In this document: positions 1 to 9,976 of the stretch, one piece after another
Layout: each line of letters starts with the position of its first letter
Numbering within the stretch: the stretch's first letter is position 1
DNA from: Thalassocella blandensis
Lineage (GTDB): Bacteria > Pseudomonadota > Gammaproteobacteria > Pseudomonadales > Cellvibrionaceae
Reading direction: 5' to 3'
DNA: 64,000 nucleotides
NCBI GenBank assembly: GCA_902141825.1
Contig: CABFPG010000010.1
Coordinates: 165,378 to 229,377 of the forward strand
Program-made: the position numbers and the translations under genes
Notes under the pieces: model-generated
Told to the model about the DNA's origin: nothing
What the model saw: the letters and a program-made list of their open reading frames with translations, nothing else
The model's database searches: none

Positions 1-600
1 GAGTTGCAGCACGTAACCCCGGCACAAGCCTGTAATCACCCGAATTGGTCGATGGGGCAAAAAATTTCCGTGGACTCCGCCACGATGATGAATAAAGGTC
101 TCGAATATATCGAAGCCTGCTGGTTGTTCAATGTAACTGAAGACCAGTTGGAGGTGGTGGTGCACCCTCAGAGCATTATTCACTCCATGGTGCAATATTT
201 AGATGGCTCGGTGCTGGCGCAGATGGGGCAACCGGATATGCGGACACCCATCGCCCATTGCATGGGTTGGCCTGATAGAATTGCCTCTGGGGTAGAACCT
301 CTGGACTTTACTCGCTTGTCTGGCCTGCATTTTGAAGCGCCAGATTTTCAGCGATTTCCATGCTTGCAGCTGGCTATGAACGCCTGGCGTAGTGGTGGGG
401 ATTATGCGGTGGCGCTAAATGCCTGTAATGAGGTGGCCGTGGATCGCTTTTTGAATGGTGAGATTAAATTTACGCAGATAGCGGAGTTTATCGACCAAAT
501 CCTGGAAATTTGGGATTCTAGCGAACCTGTCTGTATTGACGATGTCATAAGTGCGGATCTTGAAGCGCGTGAAATGGCTGACAAGGTGGTGCGCGCGTAA
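1..600 (+). CDS. dxr: 1-deoxy-D-xylulose 5-phosphate reductoisomerase, C-terminal half (cut by window edge)
   Basis: Converts 1-deoxy-D-xylulose 5-phosphate to 2-C-methyl-D-erythritol 4-phosphate with NADPH, the committed step of the MEP isoprenoid pathway in the cytoplasm. The frame is open from base 1, so the start lies upstream. About 199 residues are visible, roughly the last half of a ~395-residue enzyme. The substrate-binding stretch [15 protein letters not shown], with its conserved Ser, Asn, Lys and Glu, is intact, as are the HPQS and DMRTPIAH segments. It precedes rseP, the usual dxr-rseP-bamA order. No frameshift is seen in the visible part. Confidence 0.97.
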   Translation, partial: ELQHVTPAQACNHPNWSMGQKISVDSATMMNKGLEYIEACWLFNVTEDQLEVVVHPQSIIHSMVQYLDGSVLAQMGQPDMRTPIAHCMGWPDRIASGVEPLDFTRLSGLHFEAPDFQRFPCLQLAMNAWRSGGDYAVALNACNEVAVDRFLNGEIKFTQIAEFIDQILEIWDSSEPVCIDDVISADLEAREMADKVVRA

Positions 601-633
601 ATTAGCGCTTTTGAAATGTGCGTTCAGTATTTG

Positions 634-652
634 CCGTGATGGGTGATCACGG
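634..652. other. Perfect hairpin between dxr and rseP
   Basis: A 7-bp perfect stem (CCGTGAT / ATCACGG) with a 5-base loop lies 34 bases after the dxr stop. It has no T-run directly behind it, so it is not a convincing intrinsic terminator. It may be an RNA-processing or pausing element within the dxr-rseP transcript. The rest of 601-821 shows nothing I can assign. Confidence 0.35.
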
Positions 653-821
653 TCGCAGCATAAAAAAAGACAGAGAAACGGCAATAGTTAAAGCAAGCGA
701 TAAAAAATAGACAGAAAGACAGGTAACGTGCTGCCAATGGTAATGAATATGGACTTTTATAAGCCGCGCCAATGGTCAGTGCATTGTAAACCGTAAAAAA
801 ATGTTAAAGATTGGTTGAGTT

Positions 822-2174
822 GTGACAGATACGCTGATGATGATTGTTTGGTTCCTGGTAGCGATATGCATATTGGTCGCTATCCACGAATTCGGCCATT
901 TCTATGTTGCCCGATTGTGTGGGGTCAAAGTCTTACGTTTTTCCATTGGTTTTGGTCATCGCCTGCTGACGTGGCGAGACAAACACGGGACGGAGTTTGC
1001 CGTGTCTGCGCTACCGCTGGGCGGATACGTTAAAATGCTGGATGAACGTGAAGTCGAGGTTGCCGAAGAAGAAAAACACCTCTCTTACAATTCCAAATCT
1101 ATTGCCCAGCGCATTGCCATTCTGGCGGCCGGCCCGGGAATGAATTTTATTCTAGCGCTGTTTATTTACTGGTTTATTTTCGTATTTCGGGGTACGACAG
1201 AGTTTATACCTGTCATCGGTTATATTGAGCCGGGCTCTATCGCTGAAAAAGCACGCCTGGAAGTTGGTCAAAAAATTGTATCGATTGATGATCAGGAAGT
1301 AAATTCCACTCGAGATGTTACCATGCATCTTTTAACGCGTTTGGGAGAATCCGGCGATATTCATTTTGTGGTCAGCTATCCGGATTCAGATTTTACTTAC
1401 GAATCGGATGCTGAACTCGATGAGTGGTTAAAAACGGACGATGCACCTGATCCTATTCGTGGTCTTGGCATAGCGTTTCAGAGTGAGACGCTGGTTGGTG
1501 AGATATTCCCGGATACGCCTTCAGAGAAGGCTGGCTTTCAATCTGGTGATGTGTTGGTCAGTGTGGATGGTAATGCTATTTTGAGTCCGCTCAGTTGGGT
1601 GGACTATGTCAAAGAACGTCCTGAACAAGAATTATCGGTCAAAATTCTGCGCGATGGCGTTGAGAAGATTATCCGCGTAACCCCAGCCCTGAAAACGGAT
1701 GAAAAAAGCCGTGAACCATACGGCCAAGTGGGGATGGGATTGGGGTATCGCTCTCCCAAATCACTGATGCTGCAGCAGAATTACGGGCTGTTTGAGTCCA
1801 TGGGAAAATCGTTGTACGAAACATGGGACACTGCCGGCTTTGTGCTTTTGTCTATGAAAAAGCTGGTGTTTGGCGAAATCTCTACGAAAAACTTGAGCGG
1901 TCCGATTGGCATTGCTAAAGTGGCCGCCGATCACGCAAAACACGGTTTTTGGGCGTTTGTTTCACTTTTAGCTCATTTAAGCGTGCTTTTAGGCGTGTTG
2001 AATTTATTACCTATCCCAATTTTAGACGGTGGACATATATTTTATTGTCTGGTGGAGTGGGTAAAAGGAAGTCCGTTATCTGAACGAGTTCAAATGATGG
2101 GGTTCCAAGTGGGGATGGCAATCATGTTAGGGGTGATGGTGATTGCTTTTTATAACGATATCTTGCGTCTCTAG
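822..2174 (+). CDS. rseP: Site-2 zinc metalloprotease RseP (M50 family)
   Basis: Inner-membrane intramembrane protease that makes the second cut in the anti-sigma-E factor RseA and clears signal-peptide remnants. The 450-residue protein begins at GTG. It has the zinc-binding HEFGH motif at residues 22-26 in the first membrane helix, two central PDZ domains (roughly 110-200 and 205-290), and the third metal ligand Asp402 in LDGG within the C-terminal membrane segment. Its length is that of typical RseP. It sits between dxr and bamA, which fits its role in outer-membrane stress signalling. Confidence 0.96.
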   Translation: MTDTLMMIVWFLVAICILVAIHEFGHFYVARLCGVKVLRFSIGFGHRLLTWRDKHGTEFAVSALPLGGYVKMLDEREVEVAEEEKHLSYNSKSIAQRIAILAAGPGMNFILALFIYWFIFVFRGTTEFIPVIGYIEPGSIAEKARLEVGQKIVSIDDQEVNSTRDVTMHLLTRLGESGDIHFVVSYPDSDFTYESDAELDEWLKTDDAPDPIRGLGIAFQSETLVGEIFPDTPSEKAGFQSGDVLVSVDGNAILSPLSWVDYVKERPEQELSVKILRDGVEKIIRVTPALKTDEKSREPYGQVGMGLGYRSPKSLMLQQNYGLFESMGKSLYETWDTAGFVLLSMKKLVFGEISTKNLSGPIGIAKVAADHAKHGFWAFVSLLAHLSVLLGVLNLLPIPILDGGHIFYCLVEWVKGSPLSERVQMMGFQVGMAIMLGVMVIAFYNDILRL

Positions 2175-2219
2175 AACGCGACATAACAACTACAATCTGG
2201 TTTATTTCCTTTGATAAAG

Positions 2220-4898
2220 ATGAAACAACTGTTAGCCGTATTGGTATTGACTTTTTCGGCGGCTCACGCTTTTGCTGCCAGTTTTAAAGTATCGGATATT
2301 CGCCTGGAAGGTTTGCAGCGTGTATCGGCGAGTCCGGTATTTGCGGCACTGCCAGTACGTGTGGGCGATTATATTGATAACGAAGATGTTCGAGGAATTA
2401 TCCGCTCGTTATTTTCAACTGGCTTTTTTACTAATGTCCAGGTCGCTCGTGATGGCGAAGTGCTCATTATAATTCTGCAGGAGCGCCCGGCCATTAAGTC
2501 CATTAAGATCGAAGGAAACAAGGCGATCAAAACAGAGCAGTTGATGAGTATCATGAATGATAACGGCATCGACGAAGGCGAGATCCTGCAGCGTCAAACA
2601 TTACAGGGCCTGGCACGCGAAATGGAAAGACAATATATTGCGCAGGCGCGTTATGGTGCTTCGGTTGAGGTGAATGTCGAAGAGCTGCCCAACAGCATGG
2701 TGAATATTGATATTCAGGTGGAAGAGGGTAGTGCCGCTAAAATCAAACATCTGAACTTCGTCGGTAATACGCTTTACGACGATGAAATGCTGAAGGATTT
2801 ATTTGAATTGGGAACAACTCGCTGGTGGGCGATTTTTTCCAGCCGAGACAAGTACGCAAAAGAAAAGCTGACTGGGGATATTGAAACGCTGGAATCCTTT
2901 TATCTGGATCGCGGCTATTTGGATTTTAAAGTACTGTCTACCCAGGTATCGATTAGTTCGGATAAGAAAGCCGTATTTATCACGCTGAACCTGTCGGAAG
3001 GTGAAAAGTACACCATTAGCTCAGTCGGGCTGGCGGGCGATCCAATCATCTCAGAAGAAACGGTTCGACGTTTATTCCTGCTGGAAAAAGGCGATACCTT
3101 TTCTCAGGCGAGAATGACTAATACCTCCGAATATATAACAACGCTGCTTGGTAATGCGGGTTATACCAATGCGAAAGTTGAAGGTATTCCACGGAAAAAT
3201 ATTGAGGATAAAACGGTTGAGCTGACCTTTTTCGTTGATCCCGGCAAGCGCGTTTATGTTCGCCGAATTGAATTTAGCGGAAACACCAAAACCAGTGACA
3301 ATGTAGTTCGCCGCGAAATGCGTCAGATGGAGGGATCTTCGGCTTCCAATGCGCGAATAGAAAATTCCAAAGTGCGTTTGGAGCGTCTTGGATACTTTAA
3401 AGAAGTAACAGTTGAGAGTGTTGATGTGCCCGGGTATGACGACCTGGTGGATGTTAATTACTCGGTGGAAGAGCAGCCATCCGGTTCGATTCAGGCCAGT
3501 GTGGGTTACTCTGAAGCGTACAAGGTGAATGTTGGTTTAAGCGTGTCTGAGAACAACTGGTTGGGAACGGGTAAGAACGTTAATTTCGGTATTAATCACA
3601 ACCGCTATCAGGATGTTTACAGCTTTAACTATAAAGACCCGTATTTTACTCCTGATGGGGTGAGCCGCGGCTTCGGTGTTTATTACAAGTCAACGGATTA
3701 CGGTCAAGCACGATTCTCGGCTCCCTATTCGACGGATGCGACTGGCGTGACGTTGAATTTTGGTTATCCAATTTCTGAGATTTCCTACTTGTCGTTTGGT
3801 ACCGGATTTACTCACCAGGAGTTGAGCGTAGGCCGATACGCAACACAGCAGATACGTCAAAGTCCTTATTTTTACGGGATTAACGGCGTAGATTTCAGTT
3901 ATATCACGCAGAGTGAATACGAGAGCTTGCACCCCAATGGCAGCTTTGTGGTGCCCACCGAAAATAATGTTCAAGTCGAATATTTTGCCGACACGTCACC
4001 GATCACTGAAAATGTCGTCATTGATGAAGAACCTGGGTTTATTGAAAAGTACGGAACCGTATACAACAGTGCGAACCTCAGTTTAAGTTGGCGACGCAGT
4101 ACTTTAAACCGAGGGATTCTGGCTACTCGCGGGAATTCTCAGTCGGTCAGTCTTGAAACAACCGTTCCGGGCAGTGATTTACAGTACTACCGCGTCGTGG
4201 TTGATGCGCAAATGTTCCAGCCCCTGACTCGCAACACCACGCTTCGTTTTAAAACGCGCTTGGGCTACGGCGATGGTTATGGGGAAATGGATGAGTTGCC
4301 ATTTTTCGAGAATTTCCGCTCGGGGGGTATTGGTTCTGTGCGAGGTTTCGAGCCTTATACGCTTGGGCCGCTTGATACCGGTGCACAGGAATACGTGATC
4401 GGTGAGAACCAGTTAATAGATTCGGATAACGATGGGCGAGTGGATGATGAACGTCGCTTCTCTTACGTCTTATGTGAAGATCCCGGTTCTCTAGCTACCA
4501 CTATTTCCGGTAACGGAGCGCAGGGACGTGGATTCTACGGTTGTGAACCAGGCAAGCTTGTTTCACAAAATGTGACTGGACGTATACGCCCCAATGGCGG
4601 TAACGTGCTCGTCGAATTCAGTACAGAACTTTTGTTACCAATTCCATTTGCTGAGGATACTCGATCAATGCAATTGGTAGCATTTGTGGATGCAGGGAAC
4701 GTATTCTCCACTTATTGTCGTGATGACCAATTAAACTGTTACGATATTGAGTTGAATGCCTTGCGATCGTCTGCTGGTTTAGGGTTTAAATGGTTGTCCG
4801 GATTTGGGCCCATGACTTTCAGCTATGCAAAACCGCTCAAGCGCGAGCTGTATGATGATACCAAGTACTTCCAATTTTCATTTGGAGCAGGATTTTAA
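2220..4898 (+). CDS. bamA: Outer membrane protein assembly factor BamA
   Basis: Core Omp85 protein that folds and inserts beta-barrel proteins into the outer membrane. I take the ATG at 2220, which gives a clean signal peptide ending near AHAFA; a TTG nine bases upstream is also in frame. Five POTRA domains occupy about residues 25-420, followed by the 16-strand barrel ending in Phe. The signature VRGF of loop 6 is present. At 892 residues it is clearly longer than the 810-residue E. coli protein. The excess lies in barrel loops around residues 550-630 and just after VRGF, where a DSDNDGRVDDE calcium-type loop (4419-4451) and two cysteines occur. Skp follows at once. Confidence 0.97.
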   Translation: MKQLLAVLVLTFSAAHAFAASFKVSDIRLEGLQRVSASPVFAALPVRVGDYIDNEDVRGIIRSLFSTGFFTNVQVARDGEVLIIILQERPAIKSIKIEGNKAIKTEQLMSIMNDNGIDEGEILQRQTLQGLAREMERQYIAQARYGASVEVNVEELPNSMVNIDIQVEEGSAAKIKHLNFVGNTLYDDEMLKDLFELGTTRWWAIFSSRDKYAKEKLTGDIETLESFYLDRGYLDFKVLSTQVSISSDKKAVFITLNLSEGEKYTISSVGLAGDPIISEETVRRLFLLEKGDTFSQARMTNTSEYITTLLGNAGYTNAKVEGIPRKNIEDKTVELTFFVDPGKRVYVRRIEFSGNTKTSDNVVRREMRQMEGSSASNARIENSKVRLERLGYFKEVTVESVDVPGYDDLVDVNYSVEEQPSGSIQASVGYSEAYKVNVGLSVSENNWLGTGKNVNFGINHNRYQDVYSFNYKDPYFTPDGVSRGFGVYYKSTDYGQARFSAPYSTDATGVTLNFGYPISEISYLSFGTGFTHQELSVGRYATQQIRQSPYFYGINGVDFSYITQSEYESLHPNGSFVVPTENNVQVEYFADTSPITENVVIDEEPGFIEKYGTVYNSANLSLSWRRSTLNRGILATRGNSQSVSLETTVPGSDLQYYRVVVDAQMFQPLTRNTTLRFKTRLGYGDGYGEMDELPFFENFRSGGIGSVRGFEPYTLGPLDTGAQEYVIGENQLIDSDNDGRVDDERRFSYVLCEDPGSLATTISGNGAQGRGFYGCEPGKLVSQNVTGRIRPNGGNVLVEFSTELLLPIPFAEDTRSMQLVAFVDAGNVFSTYCRDDQLNCYDIELNALRSSAGLGFKWLSGFGPMTFSYAKPLKRELYDDTKYFQFSFGAGF

Positions 4899-4924
4899 AG
4901 TTTATTATTTTGGGGAGTTTTTGA

Positions 4925-5428
4925 ATGTTTAAGAAAGTCTTATTTACCATAATGATCGCGGCCATCAGCCAGTTTAGCTTTGCAGGCAAAGTGGTAGTGT
5001 TCGATCACGAGCAAGCTATTTTCAACACCAAGCTGGCAAAAAAGCGTATTGAAGAGCTTCAAGCAAAGCCGGATTACGCCCAAATGATGGCGCAGGCCGA
5101 AAGTTTGAAAGCTGACCTGGCTGCACTTTCAAAAGAAGCTAACAGCAAAGGTATGACCTGGAGCGCGGAAGAAAAAGCGGATCACCGTAAAAAACTGGAA
5201 TATATTCAGGCAGATTTAAAGTTGGCTGCGCAAAAACTGCAAGCTGAGCAAGGCGTTGTATTAAAAGCGATAATGGAAGAAATCCAGCCTAAGCTGGAAG
5301 ACGTGCTGAAGAAATATGTTACCGCCGAAGACGTGGATATGATTCTACGCAAGCAAGTGACTTACGTTGCTGTTCCAGCTGTCGATATTACTGACAAAAT
5401 CACTAAAGAGCTCGACAAAGCAAAATAA
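4925..5428 (+). CDS. skp: Periplasmic chaperone Skp/OmpH family
   Basis: Periplasmic holdase that carries unfolded outer-membrane proteins from Sec to the Bam complex. The protein is 167 residues with an N-terminal signal peptide cleaved near SFAGK. It is rich in Lys, Glu and Ala with long heptad-like stretches, as expected for the coiled-coil tentacles of Skp. A GGGAG ribosome site precedes the ATG by 8-9 bases. It lies between bamA and lpxD, the canonical position, and is probably co-transcribed with both. Sequence identity in this family is low, so the call rests on size, composition and context. Confidence 0.93.
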   Translation: MFKKVLFTIMIAAISQFSFAGKVVVFDHEQAIFNTKLAKKRIEELQAKPDYAQMMAQAESLKADLAALSKEANSKGMTWSAEEKADHRKKLEYIQADLKLAAQKLQAEQGVVLKAIMEEIQPKLEDVLKKYVTAEDVDMILRKQVTYVAVPAVDITDKITKELDKAK

Positions 5429-5437
5429 GAGGTAAAT

Positions 5438-6490
5438 ATGAGGAAAGAAGCCACACTACAAGAGTTGGCCGATTACCTGGGCGCCGAGCTGGTGGCTGAA
5501 AATGGTAGCGCGCTAGTCTCCGGTCTGGCTGATTTACAGCAAGCAAACAGCGCGCAAGTCAGTTTTCTTTCCTCAAAATCTTATCTCAAATACTTAAGTT
5601 CCAGCAAAGCTGCGGCGGTGATTATTAAGCCGGAACATGCGGCAGACTTTGCTGGGAACAAGCTGCTCCTGGCTGACCCCTATCTGGGGTACGCTAAATT
5701 GAGTCAGTTCTTCGATCCTCGTCCTTCACGCCAACCTGGCGTACACCCAAGTGCAGTTGTCGCTCCTACGGCTAAAATCGGTATCAATACTTCGATAGGT
5801 GCTCACTGCGTAATTGAAGACGGCGTGGTAATAGGCGATAACTGTGAAATTTATCCAGGGACTGTCATCGCTGAAAATTCCTCGCTCGGTGATAACTGCC
5901 TGATTTATCAAAATGTCAGTATCTATTCCAATGTTCGAATTGGGCATCAGGTGATAATTCATAGCGGTACTGTCATTGGTTCCGATGGTTTTGGCTTTGC
6001 TCCCACAAAAGAAGGGTGGGTGAAGATCCACCAGATTGGTGGCGTGGTGATAGGAAACAAGGTTGAAATAGGTGCAAATACTGCAATAGATCGAGGCGCG
6101 CTTGGGGATACCGTGATTCACGATGGTGTGATAATTGATAACCTGGTTCATATTGCACATAACGTGGAAATAGGAGATGGCTCTGCTATTGCCGGGTGTG
6201 TCGGTATGGCTGGCAGCACGAAAGTAGGCAAACGCTGCATCTTTGGTGGTGGTGTCTTAGTCAATGGTCACATTGAATTGGCTGATGATACACATTGTCA
6301 CGGCGGCACTATTGTAACTAAAAGCACCACCGAGGCTAGCGCATTAGCGTCTGCCACTCCGCAAATGGATGTGAGGAAATGGCGTAAAGCCATGGTTCGA
6401 TTTTCTCAGATTGATGAAATGGCAACCCGTATAAAACAGCTGGAAAAAGCCTTGGAAAGCCAGCTTCTATCGCAGCAGGAAGAGAAATAA
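5438..6490 (+). CDS. lpxD: UDP-3-O-(3-hydroxyacyl)glucosamine N-acyltransferase LpxD
   Basis: Adds the second hydroxyacyl chain, from acyl carrier protein, to UDP-3-O-acyl-glucosamine in lipid A synthesis. The 350-residue protein has an N-terminal nucleotide-binding region (about 1-100), then a left-handed beta-helix of hexapeptide repeats (about 100-300), and a C-terminal helix. His241 in HIAHNVEIG corresponds to the catalytic histidine of the family. An AGAGG site precedes the ATG, nine bases after the skp stop, which implies translation within one operon. Its length matches the usual 340-350. Confidence 0.97.
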   Translation: MRKEATLQELADYLGAELVAENGSALVSGLADLQQANSAQVSFLSSKSYLKYLSSSKAAAVIIKPEHAADFAGNKLLLADPYLGYAKLSQFFDPRPSRQPGVHPSAVVAPTAKIGINTSIGAHCVIEDGVVIGDNCEIYPGTVIAENSSLGDNCLIYQNVSIYSNVRIGHQVIIHSGTVIGSDGFGFAPTKEGWVKIHQIGGVVIGNKVEIGANTAIDRGALGDTVIHDGVIIDNLVHIAHNVEIGDGSAIAGCVGMAGSTKVGKRCIFGGGVLVNGHIELADDTHCHGGTIVTKSTTEASALASATPQMDVRKWRKAMVRFSQIDEMATRIKQLEKALESQLLSQQEEK

Positions 6491-6556
6491 CCATTTTGCT
6501 GGACGCGTCAATATCAAAATATTTCAAACTTAGTGAAGTTATCTTTTAGTTTATAG

Positions 6557-6702
6557 TGCTAAAGTCACCCTAAACTCGCTATAATCTCGCTCTTCATTTA
6601 GACCTAACTCAGCATGGCTGAGTGCTAGCAAAATATAATGACAAGAATCACCTGCTTGAGAACATTCAGGCAGCAGAGTTTTTTAATTTGGGGCCATTTC
6701 AC
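6557..6702 (+). promoter_or_regulatory. Candidate promoter and structured leader of fabZ
   Basis: A perfect TATAAT lies at 6580-6585, but no good -35 box is spaced before it, so the promoter is tentative. The following leader holds two hairpins. One is CTCAGC/GCTGAG at 6608-6622. The other is an 8-bp stem with one G-T pair, CTGCTTGA/TCAGGCAG, at 6652-6673, with six Ts beginning five bases after it. The spacing is poor for a terminator, but the layout suggests fabZ can be expressed separately from lpxD. Confidence 0.35.
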
Positions 6703-7140
6703 ATGATGGATATTATTGAAATCAAAAAATATCTTCCTCACCGTTATCCGTTTCTGCTTATCGACCGTGTTGTTGAGCTGGAGCTGGGGGAGAGAATTCT
6801 CGCATATAAAAACATATCCGTTAATGAAGAGGTGTTCCAGGGGCATTTCCCGCATTTTCCTGTTTTTCCCGGTGTAATGTTGATTGAAGCTATGGCACAA
6901 GCTTGCGGTGTACTTGGCTTTAAAACCATGGACAAAACACCTGATGATGGTTCGATTTATTTATTTGCCGGTATCGATAAAGTACGTTTTAAACGACAAG
7001 TTGTGCCGGGTGATCGCGTATTTTTTGAAGCCAAAATCATTTCAGAAAAGCGCGGTATATGGAAATTTGAGTGCGTAGCCACTGTGGACAATCAGCTGGT
7101 AACCTCTGCCACTATCATGTGTGCAGATAGAAGTGTTTAA
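6703..7140 (+). CDS. fabZ: 3-hydroxyacyl-ACP dehydratase FabZ
   Basis: Dehydrates 3-hydroxyacyl-ACP to trans-2-enoyl-ACP in fatty acid elongation, drawing on the same 3-hydroxyacyl-ACP pool as LpxA and LpxD. A hot-dog fold is indicated by the intact PHRYPFLL start and the catalytic His48 (GHFP) and Glu62 (IEAMAQ). The frame stays open upstream to a GTG at 6622, but homologues begin about 10 residues before PHRYPF. I therefore choose the ATG at 6703 (the next codon but one, 6706, is equally possible), giving 145 residues. It stands between lpxD and lpxA, its usual place. Confidence 0.96.
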   Translation: MMDIIEIKKYLPHRYPFLLIDRVVELELGERILAYKNISVNEEVFQGHFPHFPVFPGVMLIEAMAQACGVLGFKTMDKTPDDGSIYLFAGIDKVRFKRQVVPGDRVFFEAKIISEKRGIWKFECVATVDNQLVTSATIMCADRSV

Positions 7141-7193
7141 ACACTTGTTCGATTTTTTTCATAAACCTTTTTGAATATGGGCGAAGAGACACT

Positions 7194-7976
7194 GTGAGTG
7201 AAACAGGTTCAGTCGATAGTCGAGCGATTATCGATCCTTCAGCGACGATTGGTGAAAACGTAGAAATTGGTCCGTGGACGATTATCGGTCCGGATGTCAC
7301 GATTGGGGAAGGCTGCCGCATTGCCTCTCATGTCGTGATAAAAGGGCCAACGGTAATCGGAAAAAACAATCGCATTTTGCAATTCTCCTCGATTGGAGAA
7401 GATACGCCCGATTTAAAATATAAAGGTGAACCCACTCGATTGGTCATCGGTGATAACAATGTTATACGTGAAGGCGTGACAATCCACCGTGGGACAGTAC
7501 AAGACCGCAGTGAAACCACTATCGGGAATGATAATCTACTCATGGCCTATGTTCATATTGGCCATGACAGTGTGATCGGCAATCATTGTATTCTTGTTAA
7601 CAATGCTTCACTCGCCGGTCATGTACATGTTGGTGATTGGGCCATTCTCAGTGGATATACGCTGGTACACCAGTACTGTAAGGTGGGCGAACATAGTTTC
7701 ACCGGAATGGGCAGTGGTGTTGGCAAAGATATTCCCGCTTATGTCATGGTGGCCGGTGCCCCCGCTGCCGCTCGCAGTATCAATCTTGAAGGTTTAAAGC
7801 GACGTGGATACAACAAGCAGCAACTGGCCAACTTGAGCAAGGCGTTTAAAATTATTTATCGCAAAGGCTTAACCTTGGAAAGCGCTATCGAAATGTTGCA
7901 GTCTATCGAGGAAGAGGGCGAAATAAGCACTCTGATTGATTCTTTGCGTTCTTCAACGCGTGGCATAGTTCGTTAA
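7194..7976 (+). CDS. lpxA: UDP-N-acetylglucosamine acyltransferase LpxA
   Basis: Catalyses the first step of lipid A synthesis, 3-O-acylation of UDP-GlcNAc from hydroxyacyl-ACP, in the cytoplasm. The 260-residue protein begins at GTG. Hexapeptide repeats (I-G-x-x-x-x type) run from about residue 10 to 190 and form the beta-helix. His124 in VHIGHDS matches the catalytic histidine of the family. The C-terminal ~70 residues form the helical domain. The adjacent lpxD, fabZ and lpxB supply the neighbouring steps. Its length is typical. Confidence 0.97.
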   Translation: MSETGSVDSRAIIDPSATIGENVEIGPWTIIGPDVTIGEGCRIASHVVIKGPTVIGKNNRILQFSSIGEDTPDLKYKGEPTRLVIGDNNVIREGVTIHRGTVQDRSETTIGNDNLLMAYVHIGHDSVIGNHCILVNNASLAGHVHVGDWAILSGYTLVHQYCKVGEHSFTGMGSGVGKDIPAYVMVAGAPAAARSINLEGLKRRGYNKQQLANLSKAFKIIYRKGLTLESAIEMLQSIEEEGEISTLIDSLRSSTRGIVR

Positions 7977-8159
7977 CTGTTAGCGTAAATACGCTGGCTT
8001 GTCTGGTTGGTAGTGTTAGTCGAAAAAATTTAGCCGGTAGAGTTAGCCGGTAGTGTTAATTTCAGGGCAAGTATAATTCGTTCGCGAATGTAACAACCAC
8101 GTTCTTCTGTATTTTTATTAGTTATTGTTAGCCTCATATTTGTCGAAAAGATTCTGGTT

Positions 8160-9377
8160 ATGGCTGAAAACATCGCAAGTAACGCGATTCAATTGCGTCG
8201 TGTGGCCATTGTTGCCGGAGAAGAGTCCGGCGATATTCTTGGTGCGGGCTTAATCGAAGCTCTGCAAGCACAATTCCCTGATTGTATTTTTGAAGGTATC
8301 GGCGGTCCACGTATGTTGGCTCGCGGTTTTGTCTCGCACTATCCATTGGAGCGACTCGCCGTGATGGGGCTGGTTGAGCCTCTCAAACGTCTGCCAGAGC
8401 TCCTACGCATACGTCGGGAGTTACGCGAGAGATACAGCCAATACCCCCCAGATATATTTATTGGTATTGATGCCCCTGACTTTAATCTCGCGCTGGAAGA
8501 TGCGCTTCATCAGGAGGGCGTAACAACAGCACATTATGTCAGCCCTTCAGTGTGGGCCTGGCGACAGAGCCGTGTAAAGCGGATCGCTCGGGCCGTTGAT
8601 CTAATGTTGACGCTATTCCCATTCGAGGCAAAGTTTTATACCGAGCACAATGTTAACGTAGCATTTGTCGGGCACCCTCTTGCAGATAAGTTCCCATTGG
8701 ATGATGAAAAGTATCTGGCCAGGGATAGGTTGGGTTTAGACCCGGATGCACAATACGTGGCGATTTTGCCGGGCAGTCGCGCCGCTGAGGTTGAAAAGCT
8801 TGGAAAGGATTTTATTCAGGCTGCGCAATTATGCTGGCAACAAAACCCGCAATTGAAGTTTTTATTGCCGGCAGTGAACGAAACCCGGTATCAGCAGTTA
8901 CAACTCATGTTGCAGCATGTGAAGGAATTACCGATTACCTTGAGCCTGCAAAATTCGCATGATGTAATGGCGGCGAGTGATGTTGTGCTAATGGCATCCG
9001 GTACTACGACTTTAGAGGCGCTGCTTTTGAAAAAGCCGATGGTCATCGCATACCGTTTGGCAACGCTGACGTACTGGATTTTAAAGCGCATGGTGAAATC
9101 TAAGTTTATAGGTCTGCCAAACCTCCTCGCCGATAAAGCGCTAGTGCCGGAATTAATTCAGCATCAGGCAACACCAGAGGCCATGAGTCAGCATGTTCTG
9201 GCTTTTTTGCAAGACGAATCCAAAGTCGATGCATTGAAGCAGGAGTACATCGACATTCATCAGGCACTGAAAAAAAATGCCAGTGAGGAAGCCGCAAAAG
9301 CGATTTTGCAATGTATTGCCGGCAAAGGATTTGCGAGTAAAGACTCCGCCGATAAACCCATTGCAGGTAATTCATGA
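8160..9377 (+). CDS. lpxB: Lipid-A-disaccharide synthase LpxB
   Basis: Glycosyltransferase (GT19) that joins UDP-2,3-diacylglucosamine and lipid X into the lipid A disaccharide at the inner face of the membrane. At 405 residues it is slightly longer than E. coli LpxB (382), with about 10 extra N-terminal residues and a polar C-terminal tail after residue 385. The [12 protein letters not shown] motif follows the start and the PSVWAWR segment is present. The 183-base gap after lpxA contains the near-repeats GCCGGTAGAGTTA and GCCGGTAGTGTTA (8034-8058) and a TATAAT at 8072. Its stop overlaps the rnhB start. Confidence 0.96.
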   Translation: MAENIASNAIQLRRVAIVAGEESGDILGAGLIEALQAQFPDCIFEGIGGPRMLARGFVSHYPLERLAVMGLVEPLKRLPELLRIRRELRERYSQYPPDIFIGIDAPDFNLALEDALHQEGVTTAHYVSPSVWAWRQSRVKRIARAVDLMLTLFPFEAKFYTEHNVNVAFVGHPLADKFPLDDEKYLARDRLGLDPDAQYVAILPGSRAAEVEKLGKDFIQAAQLCWQQNPQLKFLLPAVNETRYQQLQLMLQHVKELPITLSLQNSHDVMAASDVVLMASGTTTLEALLLKKPMVIAYRLATLTYWILKRMVKSKFIGLPNLLADKALVPELIQHQATPEAMSQHVLAFLQDESKVDALKQEYIDIHQALKKNASEEAAKAILQCIAGKGFASKDSADKPIAGNS

Positions 9378-9976
9378 TAGATGATCTTTTTGCTCAGCAA
9401 ACTCTTAAAGATAATGCACTTATTGCGGGTGTGGATGAGGTTGGACGCGGCCCTTTGGCTGGGGATGTAGTGGCAGCCGCTGTGATATTGGCTCCAGATC
9501 ACGGCATTGACGGCTTAAATGACTCTAAAAAGCTCTCGGAAAAAAAGCGTGAATTGTTGTTCGATGTTATTCAGGAGAAAGCGGTCTGTTGGTGCATAGC
9601 GCGTGCTAGTGTTGAGGAAATAGATGAGCTTAATATTCTCCATGCAAGTTTACTGGCAATGAAGCGTGCTGTGGATGGACTGAACCAGAAGCCCGACCAC
9701 GTCCTGGTAGATGGAAATAAACTCCCCAAATGGGACTATTCCTCAGAAGCAATAGTGCAAGGTGATGGAAAAGTTGAGGCAATTGGGGCGGCTTCAATAC
9801 TCGCGAAAGTAACCCGAGATAGGGAAATGATCGCATTTGATCGGGATTTTCCTCAGTATGGATTCGCACAGCACAAAGGCTACCCCACTAAGGTTCATAT
9901 GCAGGCTTTAGAAATGCACGGCCCGTGCGTGTTACACCGTCGCTCCTATGCGCCAGTGCAAAAATATTTGCGTTAG
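9374..9976 (+). CDS. rnhB: Ribonuclease HII
   Basis: Removes ribonucleotides and RNA primers from DNA-RNA hybrids in the cytoplasm. The 200-residue protein has the [12 protein letters not shown] motif carrying the first catalytic Asp and Glu, and later acidic residues in VDGNKLP and TRDREM, completing the usual DEDD set. The ATG overlaps the lpxB stop (ATGA-type overlap), which indicates translational coupling. In many relatives dnaE follows here; instead a 646-base gap follows. Confidence 0.96.
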   Translation: MIDDLFAQQTLKDNALIAGVDEVGRGPLAGDVVAAAVILAPDHGIDGLNDSKKLSEKKRELLFDVIQEKAVCWCIARASVEEIDELNILHASLLAMKRAVDGLNQKPDHVLVDGNKLPKWDYSSEAIVQGDGKVEAIGAASILAKVTRDREMIAFDRDFPQYGFAQHKGYPTKVHMQALEMHGPCVLHRRSYAPVQKYLR

